The notes under the pieces are model-generated. The model ran no database searches, was not told the DNA's origin, and saw only the letters and a program-made list of their open reading frames with translations. Below are positions 1-7,643 of a stretch of DNA of 33,494 bases, piece by piece. The position numbers and the translations under genes are program-made. Location: contig JAFAUQ010000183.1 in NCBI GenBank assembly GCA_019243195.1, positions 1-33,494 on the forward strand, read 5' to 3'. Position 1 is the first letter of the stretch. The number at the start of each line of letters is the position of its first letter. This DNA is from Hyphomicrobiales bacterium (GTDB lineage: Bacteria; Pseudomonadota; Alphaproteobacteria; Rhizobiales; Xanthobacteraceae).

Positions 1-205
1 CGGTTTCGATGATGCCGGCGTAGCGCACGTCCTGCACGCCGAACGCGTCTCGCATGGAGCCCGCGACGATTTGCAGCTTCTGCTGATCCTGGGTCGAGAA
101 GGCGACGAGCATCACGAAGAAGGCGACCAACAATCCCATCAGGTCGGCGAAGGTGACGAACCAGCCGTGGCCGCCGCCGTGTCCGCCGTCCTTACGCCGC
201 GCCAT
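1..205 (-). CDS. motB: MotB-family motor stator protein, N-terminal part (runs off the window)
   Basis: Only the first 68 codons are in the window; the OmpA-like peptidoglycan-binding C-terminus lies beyond base 1. A short basic, Gly/His-rich cytoplasmic start is followed by one membrane segment at about residues 16-37. It holds an Ala-Asp-Leu-Met motif with Asp21, in the place of the proton-binding aspartate of MotB. In the family, MotB anchors the MotA4-5/MotB2 stator to the cell wall and conducts ions that drive flagellar rotation. The ATG at 205 lies 18 bases after the motA stop, so the two are very likely cotranscribed. The OmpA domain is not visible, so a related ExbD/TolR-type partner cannot be fully excluded, but the Asp context and the partner gene favour MotB. 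Confidence 0.85.
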   Translation of the reverse strand, partial: MARRKDGGHGGGHGWFVTFADLMGLLVAFFVMLVAFSTQDQQKLQIVAGSMRDAFGVQDVRYAGIIET

Positions 206-223
206 GGGGGTGTCGCTGACCGC

Positions 224-997
224 TCACGCCGGCACCGTCTCGGCATCCTCGTGCCGGTGCTTCTCGGGCAGGTAGGCGAGCAGCATTTCCCGCACGAGCG
301 TCGGGCTCTTGGATTCGCGAATCATCAGAATCCCGTCGATGATCAGCGTGCGATTGACCTCTTCGTCGACGAGCTTGAGGTGCAGCTTGTCGGCGATCGG
401 CAGGCAGATCAGGTTGGCGAGCGCCGCCCCATAGAACGTCGCCAGCAGCGCGACCGCCATGTAGGGGCCGAGCTTCGAGGGATCGGTCATGTTGGCGAAC
501 ATCTGCACCATGCCGATCAGGGTGCCGACCATGCCGAAGGCTGGGGCGCAGTCGCCGACCGCGCGGTAGATCTTCTGTCCCTCGTCCAGATGCGTGAGGA
601 AATTGTCGCGGTCGCGCTCGAGGTTGTCGCGGATGAAGTTGCTGTCGTAGCCGTCGGCCACGAACCGGATGCCTTTGGCCAGGAACGGGTCCTCGACCTC
701 GACCTTTTCGAGCCCGATCGGTCCCTGCTTGCGCGCGATCTCGGCAAGGCCGGCGATTTCGTCGACCAGCTCGCGCTGCGTCATGCGCCGCATGGTGAAG
801 GCAAATTTCGCCCCCAGCGGAAGCCCGTGGAACATGGAGTTGAGCGGGAAGCGGATCAGGGTCGCCGCGAACGAGCCGCCGAAGATGACGATGGCGGCAT
901 GGGCGTCCAGGAACATGCGCAGGTCGCCGCCCATGAGGATGAGCGTGCATAGCACCACCGCTCCGGCAAAAAGGCCGAGGCCGGTTGAAATGTCCAT
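224..997 (-). CDS. motA: MotA/PomA-family motor stator protein
   Basis: This 257-residue protein has the stator A-subunit layout: two membrane segments near the N-terminus (about 7-23 and 35-50), a large cytoplasmic domain (about 51-150) with charged helices, and two more membrane segments (about 151-168 and 180-202). The third segment begins APAFGMVGTLIGMV, matching the conserved Pro/Gly-rich MotA/TolQ/ExbB core. In the family it forms the ring around MotB and pushes on the rotor protein FliG. It resembles the shorter PomA class more than the E. coli MotA class. The ATG at 997 follows a GGAG about 8 bases upstream. No flagellar structural genes are in the window, so use by flagella is inferred from the family. 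Confidence 0.88.
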   Translation of the reverse strand: MDISTGLGLFAGAVVLCTLILMGGDLRMFLDAHAAIVIFGGSFAATLIRFPLNSMFHGLPLGAKFAFTMRRMTQRELVDEIAGLAEIARKQGPIGLEKVEVEDPFLAKGIRFVADGYDSNFIRDNLERDRDNFLTHLDEGQKIYRAVGDCAPAFGMVGTLIGMVQMFANMTDPSKLGPYMAVALLATFYGAALANLICLPIADKLHLKLVDEEVNRTLIIDGILMIRESKSPTLVREMLLAYLPEKHRHEDAETVPA

Positions 998-1176
998 GGA
1001 CGCACTCCGACGCGTACCAGACCGGCGCGCCGCTCCGCCGGCACGACCCCACCCGGAACCCTAGCGCCGGCGTGCTTAAGGGAGCGTAAAGGTGGCGTCC
1101 CGGCCGCTTCCCGGAGCGCGCTCGAAGCGCTATCAAATGAACATAACCCCGAGGCCGCAGGCACGCCGGCACGCGG

Positions 1177-1191
1177 GCCAGGGAGGAATAA
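1177..1191 (+). promoter_or_regulatory. Ribosome binding site of mmsA
   Basis: A strong Shine-Dalgarno stretch, AGGGAGGAA, ends a few bases before the ATG at 1192 and fixes that start over upstream in-frame codons. The rest of the 998-1191 gap, between divergent motA and mmsA, should hold both promoters, but I see no convincing -35/-10 pair there. Confidence 0.7.
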
Positions 1192-2688
1192 ATGCGCGAA
1201 ATCGGCCACTTCATCGGCGGCAAGGAAGTGAAGGGCACCTCGGGGCGCTTCGGCGACGTGTTCAACCCCAATACCGGCGAGGTGCAGGCCAAGGTTGCCT
1301 TTGCGAGCCGGGGCGAAGTGGAGCAGGCGATCGCCTCCGCCGAGGCGGCGCAGCCGGCCTGGGCCGCCACCAATCCGCAGCGCCGCGCGCGCGTCATGAT
1401 GAAATTCCTCGACCTGGTACAGCGCGAGTTCGACGAACTCGCCGCCCTGCTCTCCTCCGAGCACGGCAAGACGATTGCCGACTCGCGCGGCGACATCCAG
1501 CGCGGACTGGAAGTGGTCGAGTTCGCCTGCGGCATTCCGCATCTGCTCAAGGGCGAGTTCAGCGAGAGCGCGGGCCCCGGCATCGATCTTTATTCCATGC
1601 GCCAGCCGCTCGGCGTCACCGCCGGGATCACGCCGTTCAATTTCCCCGCCATGATCCCGATGTGGAAATTCGCCCCGGCGATCGCCTGCGGCAATTCCTT
1701 CGTGCTCAAGCCGTCCGAGCGCGACCCCTCGGTGCCCATGCGCATCGCGCAATTGCTGATCGAGGCCGGGCTGCCGGCGGGCGTGCTCAATGTCGTCAAC
1801 GGCGACAAAGAAGCGGTCGACACGCTGCTCACCGACCCGCGCGTGCGCGCGGTCGGGTTCGTCGGTTCCTCGTCGATCGCCGAATACATCTATGCGACCG
1901 GCTGCGCGCACGGGAAACGGGTGCAGTGCTTCGGCGGCGCCAAGAACCACATGATCGTGATGCCCGACGCCGACATGGACCAGGCGGTCGATGCCTTGAT
2001 CGGCGCCGGTTACGGCTCCGCCGGCGAGCGCTGCATGGCGGTGTCGGTCGCCGTGCCGGTCGGCAGGAAGACCGCCGACATCCTCGTCGACAAGCTCATT
2101 CCGCGGGTCGAGAGCCTGAAGATCGGGCCGTCCACGGACGCGCAGGCCGATTACGGCCCGATGGTCACGCGCGCGCAACTTGAGAAGGTCAAGAGCTACG
2201 TCGATCTCGGCGTCAAGGAAGGCGCCAAGCTCGCGGTCGACGGCCGCGGCTTCAAGCTGCAAGGCTATGAGAACGGCTATTTCATGGGCGGCTGTTTGTT
2301 CGACGAGGTCACGCCGTCGATGCGCATCTACAAGGAGGAGATTTTCGGGCCGGTGCTCTCGGTGGTGCGCGCCAAGGATTACGAGGAAGCGCTGCGGCTT
2401 CCCTCCGAGCACGAATACGGCAACGGTGTCGCCATCTTCACCCGCGACGGCGACACCGCGCGCGATTTCACTTCGCGCGTGAACGTCGGCATGGTTGGCG
2501 TCAACTTCGCCATTCCGGTGCCGCTCTCCTATTACACCTTCGGCGGCTGGAAACGCTCCGGCTTCGGCGATCTCAACCAGCACGGTCCGGACGCGGTGCG
2601 CTTCTACACCAAGACCAAGACGGTGACGGCGCGTTGGCCCTCCGGCACCAAAGAAGGCGCGGAGTTCGTGATTCCGACCATGCGATGA
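1192..2688 (+). CDS. mmsA: Methylmalonate-semialdehyde dehydrogenase (CoA-acylating)
   Basis: The 498-residue protein is a full-length aldehyde dehydrogenase of the MmsA type. It oxidises methylmalonate or malonate semialdehyde with NAD+ and CoA to propionyl- or acetyl-CoA, in valine, thymine and inositol breakdown. Visible marks are the substrate/cofactor segment GITPFNFPAMIPMWKFAPAI, the GFVGSSSIAEYIY cofactor loop and the active-site segment GSAGERCMAVSVAV with the nucleophile Cys281. The late EEIFGPVLSVV motif and the end FGGWKRSGFGDLNQHGPDAVRFYTK are also typical. It is divergent from motA and is followed after 13 bases by a lipoprotein gene. No other valine or inositol genes are present, so the pathway it serves here is not fixed by context. 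Confidence 0.95.
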   Translation: MREIGHFIGGKEVKGTSGRFGDVFNPNTGEVQAKVAFASRGEVEQAIASAEAAQPAWAATNPQRRARVMMKFLDLVQREFDELAALLSSEHGKTIADSRGDIQRGLEVVEFACGIPHLLKGEFSESAGPGIDLYSMRQPLGVTAGITPFNFPAMIPMWKFAPAIACGNSFVLKPSERDPSVPMRIAQLLIEAGLPAGVLNVVNGDKEAVDTLLTDPRVRAVGFVGSSSIAEYIYATGCAHGKRVQCFGGAKNHMIVMPDADMDQAVDALIGAGYGSAGERCMAVSVAVPVGRKTADILVDKLIPRVESLKIGPSTDAQADYGPMVTRAQLEKVKSYVDLGVKEGAKLAVDGRGFKLQGYENGYFMGGCLFDEVTPSMRIYKEEIFGPVLSVVRAKDYEEALRLPSEHEYGNGVAIFTRDGDTARDFTSRVNVGMVGVNFAIPVPLSYYTFGGWKRSGFGDLNQHGPDAVRFYTKTKTVTARWPSGTKEGAEFVIPTMR

Positions 2689-2701
2689 GGCGCCGGCGAC
2701 G

Positions 2702-3124
2702 ATGATCCGGGCGGTGCGGTGGCTGGCGATCGGCGTGGCCGCGGCGCTCACCGGCTGCGGCAGCGGCGGCCTGCTGGGGACGTCAACGAGCGAGCCGCCC
2801 CCACCTCCCCCGCCGCCAGCCGCCGCGCGGGCGGCGCCCACCGCGCCGCCGGTCGAGATCACCGGCCGCTGGCAGTTCAGCTCGACCGCCGGCGGCGCCT
2901 GCGCGATGGTGTTCACGGCGACGCCGGGGAGCGGCGAAGGGACCATTGCGCCGCAGGGCGGCTGTCCCGGCAAATTCTTCACCAGCCGGCGCTGGAGCTA
3001 CGACCAGGACACGCTGATCATCCGCGACCACAAGGGCGAGACCCTCGCGCGGCTCGCCTTCTCACCGCCGGCGCGTTTCGAGGGCCAGGCGGCGCCGGGC
3101 GAGACGATTTCGCTGAGCCGGTGA
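2702..3124 (+). CDS. Omp19-like outer-membrane lipoprotein with AprI/Inh protease-inhibitor domain
   Basis: The 140-residue product starts with a lipoprotein signal (MIRAVRWLAIGVAAALTGC, lipidated Cys19). A Pro/Ala-rich linker with eight consecutive prolines follows, then a compact domain from about residue 52. That domain has the AprI/Inh pattern: ITGRWQFSS, a first cysteine in GGACAM, a second in GGCPGKF, a Trp after it, a LIIRDHKGETLARL strand, and the end RFEGQAAPGETISLSR. The closing pattern F-x-GQ...G...LSR matches what I recall of Brucella Omp19, whose domain inhibits host proteases. The two domain cysteines could form the disulfide seen in Inh proteins. It lies 13 bases after mmsA and may share its transcript. 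Protease inhibition in this organism is inferred from the fold only. Confidence 0.8.
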   Translation: MIRAVRWLAIGVAAALTGCGSGGLLGTSTSEPPPPPPPPAAARAAPTAPPVEITGRWQFSSTAGGACAMVFTATPGSGEGTIAPQGGCPGKFFTSRRWSYDQDTLIIRDHKGETLARLAFSPPARFEGQAAPGETISLSR

Positions 3125-3219
3125 GTTTGTTTCTAGTGTATAGGCAGCAGAGTAAGTCTGGCGGACGACCGATGGTCAAGCGTCATCTTAGCTTAGCGTG
3201 AGCGATATGGAGCAGTTAG

Positions 3220-3753
3220 ATGTTAGCTTCAGGCGTAATTAATGCCCTTTCTTCGGAAATAAGCCAGCAGGTCGTTCGCGCCATTACCGGGCGCATGTTC
3301 ACGAAGGAGCAAATCGATACAATCGTACACAATTCCATTGGAAAGCATTTCGCTGAATACTTTCCTACGCCAGGCGAGGAACGCGAAGCAATAGAGCGAG
3401 TAGCCGAAGCAGAATCTCATATCGTTAAAGCGACCGCTATTGTTGCCAAGCTGCAGGCCGATTTAAATTCACGATCAGTTGCGCTACGTGCGCTGCTAAC
3501 CGACATTGACGAGAAACAAAAACTTGCGGAACACTACGCCACGCTCGCGACTGCGAACGAAAAGCAGTCAGCCGCTATCCGACTAGAGCTGGAGAAGGCG
3601 ATCCGACAAGAACTGGTTGCACAAGCCAACAAAGGAAAACGATTGCGGCAAGCGGCTTCGTTTATCGTCTGGAGTGTTACGCTCGTGGCAGGAGCCGCCC
3701 TCGGCGCGTATTTCCCAATTGTGGTCGGGTTTATCGGATCGCTGCTCCACTAA
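3220..3753 (+). CDS. Hypothetical coiled-coil protein with a C-terminal membrane anchor
   Basis: I do not recognise this 177-residue protein. Residues about 55-135 are rich in Ala, Glu, Lys, Gln and Leu in heptad-like spacing (for example EREAIERVAEAESHIVKAT and LELEKAIRQELVAQANKGK) and should form a coiled coil. Residues about 145-175 form a hydrophobic C-terminal segment, so the protein is probably tail-anchored with its coil in the cytoplasm. Codon and base use differ sharply from the neighbours: bases 3301-3360 are 40% GC by my count. The ATG at 3220 is preceded by a GGAGC 5 to 10 bases away. The flanks (3125-3219 and 3754-3841) are also AT-richer, which suggests a recently acquired short segment. 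No function can be assigned. Confidence 0.6.
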   Translation: MLASGVINALSSEISQQVVRAITGRMFTKEQIDTIVHNSIGKHFAEYFPTPGEEREAIERVAEAESHIVKATAIVAKLQADLNSRSVALRALLTDIDEKQKLAEHYATLATANEKQSAAIRLELEKAIRQELVAQANKGKRLRQAASFIVWSVTLVAGAALGAYFPIVVGFIGSLLH

Positions 3754-3841
3754 CTGGCGCAAGTGAAGCATATTCAATCTGCATCACTCGGTAGTGGTGT
3801 TTACGAGTCAGAGTATAGAGCTACTCCATATCAGAAACAAT

Positions 3842-4567
3842 TCATTTGGCAGTCAGGCCGCCGTCGATGACGAACTCGGCGCCGGTGACGAAGGCGGATT
3901 CTTCGGACAGCAAATAAACGCACATCTCGGCGACCTCGGCCGGCCGGCCGAAACGGCCGAGCGGCACTTCCGCGGTCATGCGTTCGCGCGCGCGCTCCGG
4001 GTTGCGGGTCTGGCCGATCAAGTCGTCCGCCATCGGACCTTCGAGGAACGCGGGATGAATCGAGTTGCAGCGAACCTGCGGCTTGAGCCGGGCGCCGTGC
4101 AGCGCGACCGACTTGGTGAGCAGGCGCACGCCGCCCTTCGAGGCGTTGTAGGCGGCGAGGTTGTGGCCGCCGACAAGACCGGACACCGAGGAAATATTCA
4201 CGATCGCGCCGCCGGTGCGGCGCATGAGCGCGAGCGCGTGTTTGCAGCCGAGAAAAGTGCCGTCGAGGTTGATCGCCATCACGCGGCGCCAAGTGGCGAA
4301 ATCGGTGTCCTCGACATTGCCGAATACCGCGATTCCGGCTGCGTTGACGAGGCCGTCGAGCCGGCCGGCGGCGCGATCGATGTCGTCGATGACGCGACGC
4401 CAATCCTCCTCCGACGTCACGTCGAGCGAATGGTCCATGCCTGCAGCGCGGGCGAGGTCGCTGGTGACGGCAAGGCCACCGGCTTCGACGACGGCGTCGG
4501 CCATAGCCGAGCCGACAGCGCCTGCGGCGCCGGTGATGAGGATGAGTTTGTCTTGAAGCCGGCCCAT
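3842..4567 (-). CDS. SDR-family NAD(P)-dependent oxidoreductase
   Basis: The 241-residue protein is a classical short-chain dehydrogenase/reductase. It has the Rossmann glycine motif TGAAGAVG (residues 12-19), the NAAG motif (75-78), Ser126/Ser127 and the catalytic Tyr140-x3-Lys144 in AAYNASKGG. It ends with FVTGAEFVIDGGLTAK, the usual SDR C-terminal pattern. These enzymes reduce carbonyls or oxidise alcohols with NAD(P)H. The specific substrate cannot be read from sequence, although its place after an enoyl-CoA hydratase-like gene suggests an acyl or hydroxyacyl compound. It faces the coiled-coil gene convergently and is separated from the crotonase gene by 68 bases containing an inverted repeat. 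Confidence 0.9.
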   Translation of the reverse strand: MGRLQDKLILITGAAGAVGSAMADAVVEAGGLAVTSDLARAAGMDHSLDVTSEEDWRRVIDDIDRAAGRLDGLVNAAGIAVFGNVEDTDFATWRRVMAINLDGTFLGCKHALALMRRTGGAIVNISSVSGLVGGHNLAAYNASKGGVRLLTKSVALHGARLKPQVRCNSIHPAFLEGPMADDLIGQTRNPERARERMTAEVPLGRFGRPAEVAEMCVYLLSEESAFVTGAEFVIDGGLTAK

Positions 4568-4586
4568 GAAAACAGATTACCAGACA

Positions 4587-4633
4587 ACAGACGACAGACG
4601 ACGGAAATCCGTCCTCCGTCGTCCGTCTTCTGT
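4587..4633. repeat. Imperfect inverted repeat between crotonase and SDR genes
   Basis: Two 19-base arms (4587-4605 and 4615-4633) are reverse complements at 17 of 19 positions and enclose a 9-base spacer. The arms are built from an internally repeating ACAGACGAC-like unit. The structure could fold in RNA and attenuate transcription into the SDR gene, or it may be a dispersed intergenic repeat. No U-run follows, so it is not a typical terminator. Confidence 0.7.
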
Positions 4634-4635
4634 CA

Positions 4636-5436
4636 TCAGATATCGGCGAAGTCGCCGTGGCGACCCTTGCCGGCGGCAAAGCGGGCGGCGCCTGCCGCGC
4701 CTTCGATCTCGACGATGCGCGCGGAGTTCTTCCATTCGGCGCGCAGGGCCTCGCGTTCGGAGAGGCCTTCCTGCAGCCACACGGAGCGGCGGTCGGCGCG
4801 CATGCATTCCTGCGGAAAGCGGGCGATCTCGTGCGCGAGCGCCTCGGCGGCCTTGCGGCTTTCCGCATGCGGCACCAGGCGCTCGCACAACCCGATGCGG
4901 TAGCATTCCTCCGCCGGCACTTTGCGGCCGGTGAGAATGATGTCGAGCGCGCGGCCGCGCCCGACGATGCGCGGCAGGCGCACGGTGCCACCGTCGATCA
5001 GCGGCACGCCCCAGCGCCGGCAGTAGACGCCGAAGTAGGCCGTTTCTTCCATCACGCGCAGGTCGCACCACAGCGCAAGCTCCATGCCCCCGGCCACCGC
5101 CGGGCCCGCGACCGCAGCGATGACCGGCTTCGACAGCTCGAGCCGGGTCGGCCCGAGCGGCCCGCGCGGTATCTTTCCGCCATCGTTCGGGAAGTCGAGC
5201 GCGGCGAGCCGCTCCTTGGCGGTCAGCGTGGACACGTGTTTCAAATCCCAGCCGGCGCAGAACGCGCCGCCCGCGCCCCACAACACGGCTACGTGCTGCG
5301 AGGGATCGCGGTCGAAGGCGACGAGCGCGTCATGCAGCGCGTCGGCGCTCGCCGGATCCATGGCGTTGCGCGCTTCGATGCGCGAACGAACGATCGTGGT
5401 GACGGCGCCATCGCGCTCGACGTGAAGACTGTTCAT
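4636..5436 (-). CDS. Crotonase / enoyl-CoA hydratase-isomerase family protein
   Basis: The 266-residue protein has the crotonase fold signature. The first oxyanion-hole region is GAGGAFCAGWDL (about 55-65). The central region VAGPAVAGGMELALWCDLRV (about 109-128) carries the conserved Gly-Gly-x-Glu-Leu, with Glu119 in the position of the first catalytic glutamate. The usual second glutamate (the FGxPE motif) is absent: the matching stretch reads FGVYCRRWGVPLIDGG. The protein is therefore probably not a standard enoyl-CoA hydratase and may be an isomerase, a hydrolase or a branch of unknown activity. Its ATG overlaps the ureE stop by four bases (ATGA), so translation is likely coupled. It is one of a run of minus-strand genes from psd to the SDR. 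Confidence 0.87.
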   Translation of the reverse strand: MNSLHVERDGAVTTIVRSRIEARNAMDPASADALHDALVAFDRDPSQHVAVLWGAGGAFCAGWDLKHVSTLTAKERLAALDFPNDGGKIPRGPLGPTRLELSKPVIAAVAGPAVAGGMELALWCDLRVMEETAYFGVYCRRWGVPLIDGGTVRLPRIVGRGRALDIILTGRKVPAEECYRIGLCERLVPHAESRKAAEALAHEIARFPQECMRADRRSVWLQEGLSEREALRAEWKNSARIVEIEGAAGAARFAAGKGRHGDFADI

Positions 5437-5957
5437 TCATGGCTCCGGTGATGATGGTGTCCGTGCACGTGGTCATGATCATGCGCGTGGTCATGATCGT
5501 GATGGCCGTGGCCGTGCGCGTGCGTATGCATGTACGCGCCGCCTTCGGGGTCGAACGGCGCCTCGATGGCGGCGATCTTCGCCCCCAGTCGCGCGAGCAG
5601 CGCCTCGATCGCAGGATCGCGGCGCACGCGCAGCCGGTTGGCGAAGAGTTGAACCGGAACGTGACGGTCGCCGAGATGCCAGGCGAGCCGCGCAAGCGCG
5701 GTGAGGTCCTTGGCGCGGGCCTCGATCAGCGGCTCCGGCTCGGCGACCACTTCGATAAGATTGCCGTCGTCGAGCTGCAGAAAATCGCCGGCACGCAACG
5801 CCACCGGCGCGGCGAGATCGAAGGTGAGGCGCGTCCCGTTCACGCCCGTCACGCTGCCGCGCGGCGCCCGGCGCTGTTCCGGCGTGAGGATCACCGTATC
5901 GACGATGGCTTTACCGTCCGCCACACCGTCGGCAACGATTTTTACGACCCGCGGCAT
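5433..5957 (-). CDS. ureE: Urease accessory protein UreE with a histidine-rich tail
   Basis: The 174-residue protein matches UreE, the nickel metallochaperone that delivers Ni2+ to urease through the UreDFG complex in the cytoplasm. An N-terminal beta domain (RGSVTGVNGTRLTFDLAAPVALRAGDFLQLDDG) precedes the metal-binding ferredoxin-like domain with the typical segment ALARLAWHLGDRHVPVQL. The C-terminus is a His-rich tail in which 17 of the last 31 residues are histidine, alternating with Asp and Gly, able to bind several metal ions. The ATG at 5957 is 17 bases after the pssA stop. No urease structural or other accessory genes occur in the window, so this is a stand-alone ureE sitting between phospholipid and CoA-metabolism genes. 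Confidence 0.9.
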   Translation of the reverse strand: MPRVVKIVADGVADGKAIVDTVILTPEQRRAPRGSVTGVNGTRLTFDLAAPVALRAGDFLQLDDGNLIEVVAEPEPLIEARAKDLTALARLAWHLGDRHVPVQLFANRLRVRRDPAIEALLARLGAKIAAIEAPFDPEGGAYMHTHAHGHGHHDHDHAHDHDHVHGHHHHRSHE

Positions 5958-5974
5958 GGCACGGAACTGAATCC

Positions 5975-6862
5975 TCAGTTGAGGCGTGCCGGCCGCCCGC
6001 CGTTGCCGCGTTCGCGCGGCGGCGGAGCGGCGGTGCGTCCGGGCGTCTCGACCGGCGGCATTGGCGCGTCCGCATCGGCGGCCGTGCCGGCGGCTTCTTC
6101 GAGCTTCCGATAGGAAAGCCAGCCGAACGGCAGCGCGCCGAGATAAGCAAGCGTGCCGAGCGTGAGCACCGGCCACGGGTAACTGATGAGCAGCGCGAAG
6201 AACAGGACCACCAGCATGAACACCGGCAGCACGAACTCACGCGGCACGCGCGTGCCGATTTTCTTGCCGGAATAGACCGGCAGCCGCGACACCATCACGA
6301 TGGCGATCGCCAGCGTATAAAGAAATGTGGCAACGGAAGGGATCGGCACCCCGAGAAACGCGAGATAGATCGGCAGCAGCACGGTGATCGCGCCGGCCGG
6401 CGCCGGCATGCCGACGAAATAATTCGCCGCCCAGGCCGGCCGGTTGGGATCCTCGATCGCGACGTTGAAGCGCGCCAGACGCAACCCGGCGCACGTCGCG
6501 AACACGATCGCCGCGATCCACCCGACCGACTTGAGTTCCTTGAGCTGCCAGAAATAAAGGATCAATCCCGGGGCGACGCCGAAATTGACGAAATCGGCGA
6601 GGCTGTCGAGTTCCGCGCCGAAGCGCGAGGTGCCCTTGATCATGCGGGCGATGCGCCCGTCGATCGCGTCGAGCAGCGCCGCGAACACGATCGCGGCGAG
6701 CGCAAGATCGAGGCGCTCCTCGACCGAAAGGCGGATCGCGGTCAGGCCGGCGCACAGCGCGAGCAGCGTGATCACGTTGGGCACGAGCATGCGCACGGGG
6801 ATCGGGCGAAAGCGCCGGCGGCGCGACTCGTTGCGATCGGGCTCGAAGGGCGGGAACAGCAT
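5975..6862 (-). CDS. pssA: CDP-diacylglycerol--serine O-phosphatidyltransferase
   Basis: PssA makes phosphatidylserine from CDP-diacylglycerol and serine at the inner membrane. The protein has the exact CDP-alcohol phosphotransferase motif D-G-x2-A-R-x8-G-x3-D-x3-D in DGRIARMI...FGAELDSLAD (about residues 68-90 from this start). Several membrane segments flank it. The C-terminal 40 residues are a soluble Pro/Arg/Gly-rich tail. The ATG at 6862 was chosen because the protein then begins MLFPPFEPDR. A GTG at 6898, 18 bases after the psd stop, would add 12 residues and is possible because neither start has a clear ribosome site. It sits directly after psd, the enzyme for the next step, so the pair is an operon for phosphatidylethanolamine synthesis. 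Confidence 0.93.
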   Translation of the reverse strand: MLFPPFEPDRNESRRRRFRPIPVRMLVPNVITLLALCAGLTAIRLSVEERLDLALAAIVFAALLDAIDGRIARMIKGTSRFGAELDSLADFVNFGVAPGLILYFWQLKELKSVGWIAAIVFATCAGLRLARFNVAIEDPNRPAWAANYFVGMPAPAGAITVLLPIYLAFLGVPIPSVATFLYTLAIAIVMVSRLPVYSGKKIGTRVPREFVLPVFMLVVLFFALLISYPWPVLTLGTLAYLGALPFGWLSYRKLEEAAGTAADADAPMPPVETPGRTAAPPPRERGNGGRPARLN

Positions 6863-6916
6863 GGTAGAGATTATAACAACTTCTCCGGGGCCCGCCACGG
6901 TGCCATGGTGCCGTGC

Positions 6917-7615
6917 CTACGAGACGCGGAACGTGCGTCCGAGGTCGCGCGCGGCAAGGTCGGCGATTACGGTTTCGCCTGCCGTCGCAATTTGCCCTTC
7001 CGTGACCAGCGGCCGCACGCCTTGCGGCAGATAAACGTCCACGCGCGAGCCGAAGCGGATCATGCCGATGCGCTCGCCCGCGCCGATCTCCTCGCCTTCG
7101 CGCACGAACGGCACAATGCGGCGTGCGACGAGCCCGGCGATCTGCACCACCCCGACGCGCCCGCGCGCGCCCGTAATGACGAGGCCGTTGCGCTCGTTGT
7201 CCTCGCTCGCCTTGTCGAGGTCCGCGTTGAGGAACTTGCCGGCCTTGTAGACCATGCGCTCGATGCGCCCGCCGACGGGGCTGCGGTTCACGTGACAATC
7301 GAACACGCTCATGAAAATCGAGACGCGCGCAAGCGCGGCCGGCCCGAGCCCCAGTTCAACCGGCGGGACGACGCTCGTGACTTGGCTGACGCGGCCGTCG
7401 GCGGGCGCCACCACGAGCCCGTCGCCGAGCGGCGTGACGCGCGGGGGGTCGCGAAAGAAATAGCTGCACCAGAGCGTCGCCAAGGTGCCGAGCCAGCCGA
7501 GCGGCGACCAGAAAAGAAACAACACGATGCTGAGAAGCGCGAAGCACCCGATGAAGGGATAGCCTTCGCGGTGAATCGGCACGAGTTGCGCGCGGATGGA
7601 GTTGACGACGGACAT
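6917..7615 (-). CDS. psd: Phosphatidylserine decarboxylase proenzyme (short, soluble-domain type)
   Basis: The 232-residue protein is the short bacterial Psd, which converts phosphatidylserine to phosphatidylethanolamine. Hydrophobic segments at about 20-52 anchor it in the membrane. The catalytic domain contains [16 protein letters not shown] and the self-cleavage site [12 protein letters not shown], where Gly189-Ser190 is cut and Ser190 becomes the pyruvoyl cofactor. This short class carries Gly-Ser where the long E. coli-type enzyme has Leu-Gly-Ser-Thr. It is the first gene of the minus-strand run psd-pssA-ureE-crotonase-SDR. Its upstream region holds a hairpin repeat rather than a visible promoter. 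Confidence 0.95.
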   Translation of the reverse strand: MSVVNSIRAQLVPIHREGYPFIGCFALLSIVLFLFWSPLGWLGTLATLWCSYFFRDPPRVTPLGDGLVVAPADGRVSQVTSVVPPVELGLGPAALARVSIFMSVFDCHVNRSPVGGRIERMVYKAGKFLNADLDKASEDNERNGLVITGARGRVGVVQIAGLVARRIVPFVREGEEIGAGERIGMIRFGSRVDVYLPQGVRPLVTEGQIATAGETVIADLAARDLGRTFRVS

Positions 7616-7643
7616 GGAAGATCGGTGCTACGACGCACTGATC

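Noticed and set aside
2805-2832. Tandem C/G-rich tract
   Set aside because: It encodes the proline/alanine linker of the lipoprotein; no separate repeat element is needed.
856-2982. Long minus-strand open frame opposite mmsA
   Set aside because: mmsA and the following lipoprotein have clear motifs and ribosome sites; the opposite frame has none.
3207-3242. Twelve-codon frame overlapping the start of the coiled-coil gene
   Set aside because: Too short and without a ribosome site of its own; a leader peptide cannot be supported.
5433-5540. Repetitive CATGATCATG-like DNA as a possible tandem repeat or CRISPR-like array
   Set aside because: It is the coding sequence of the alternating His/Asp tail of UreE.
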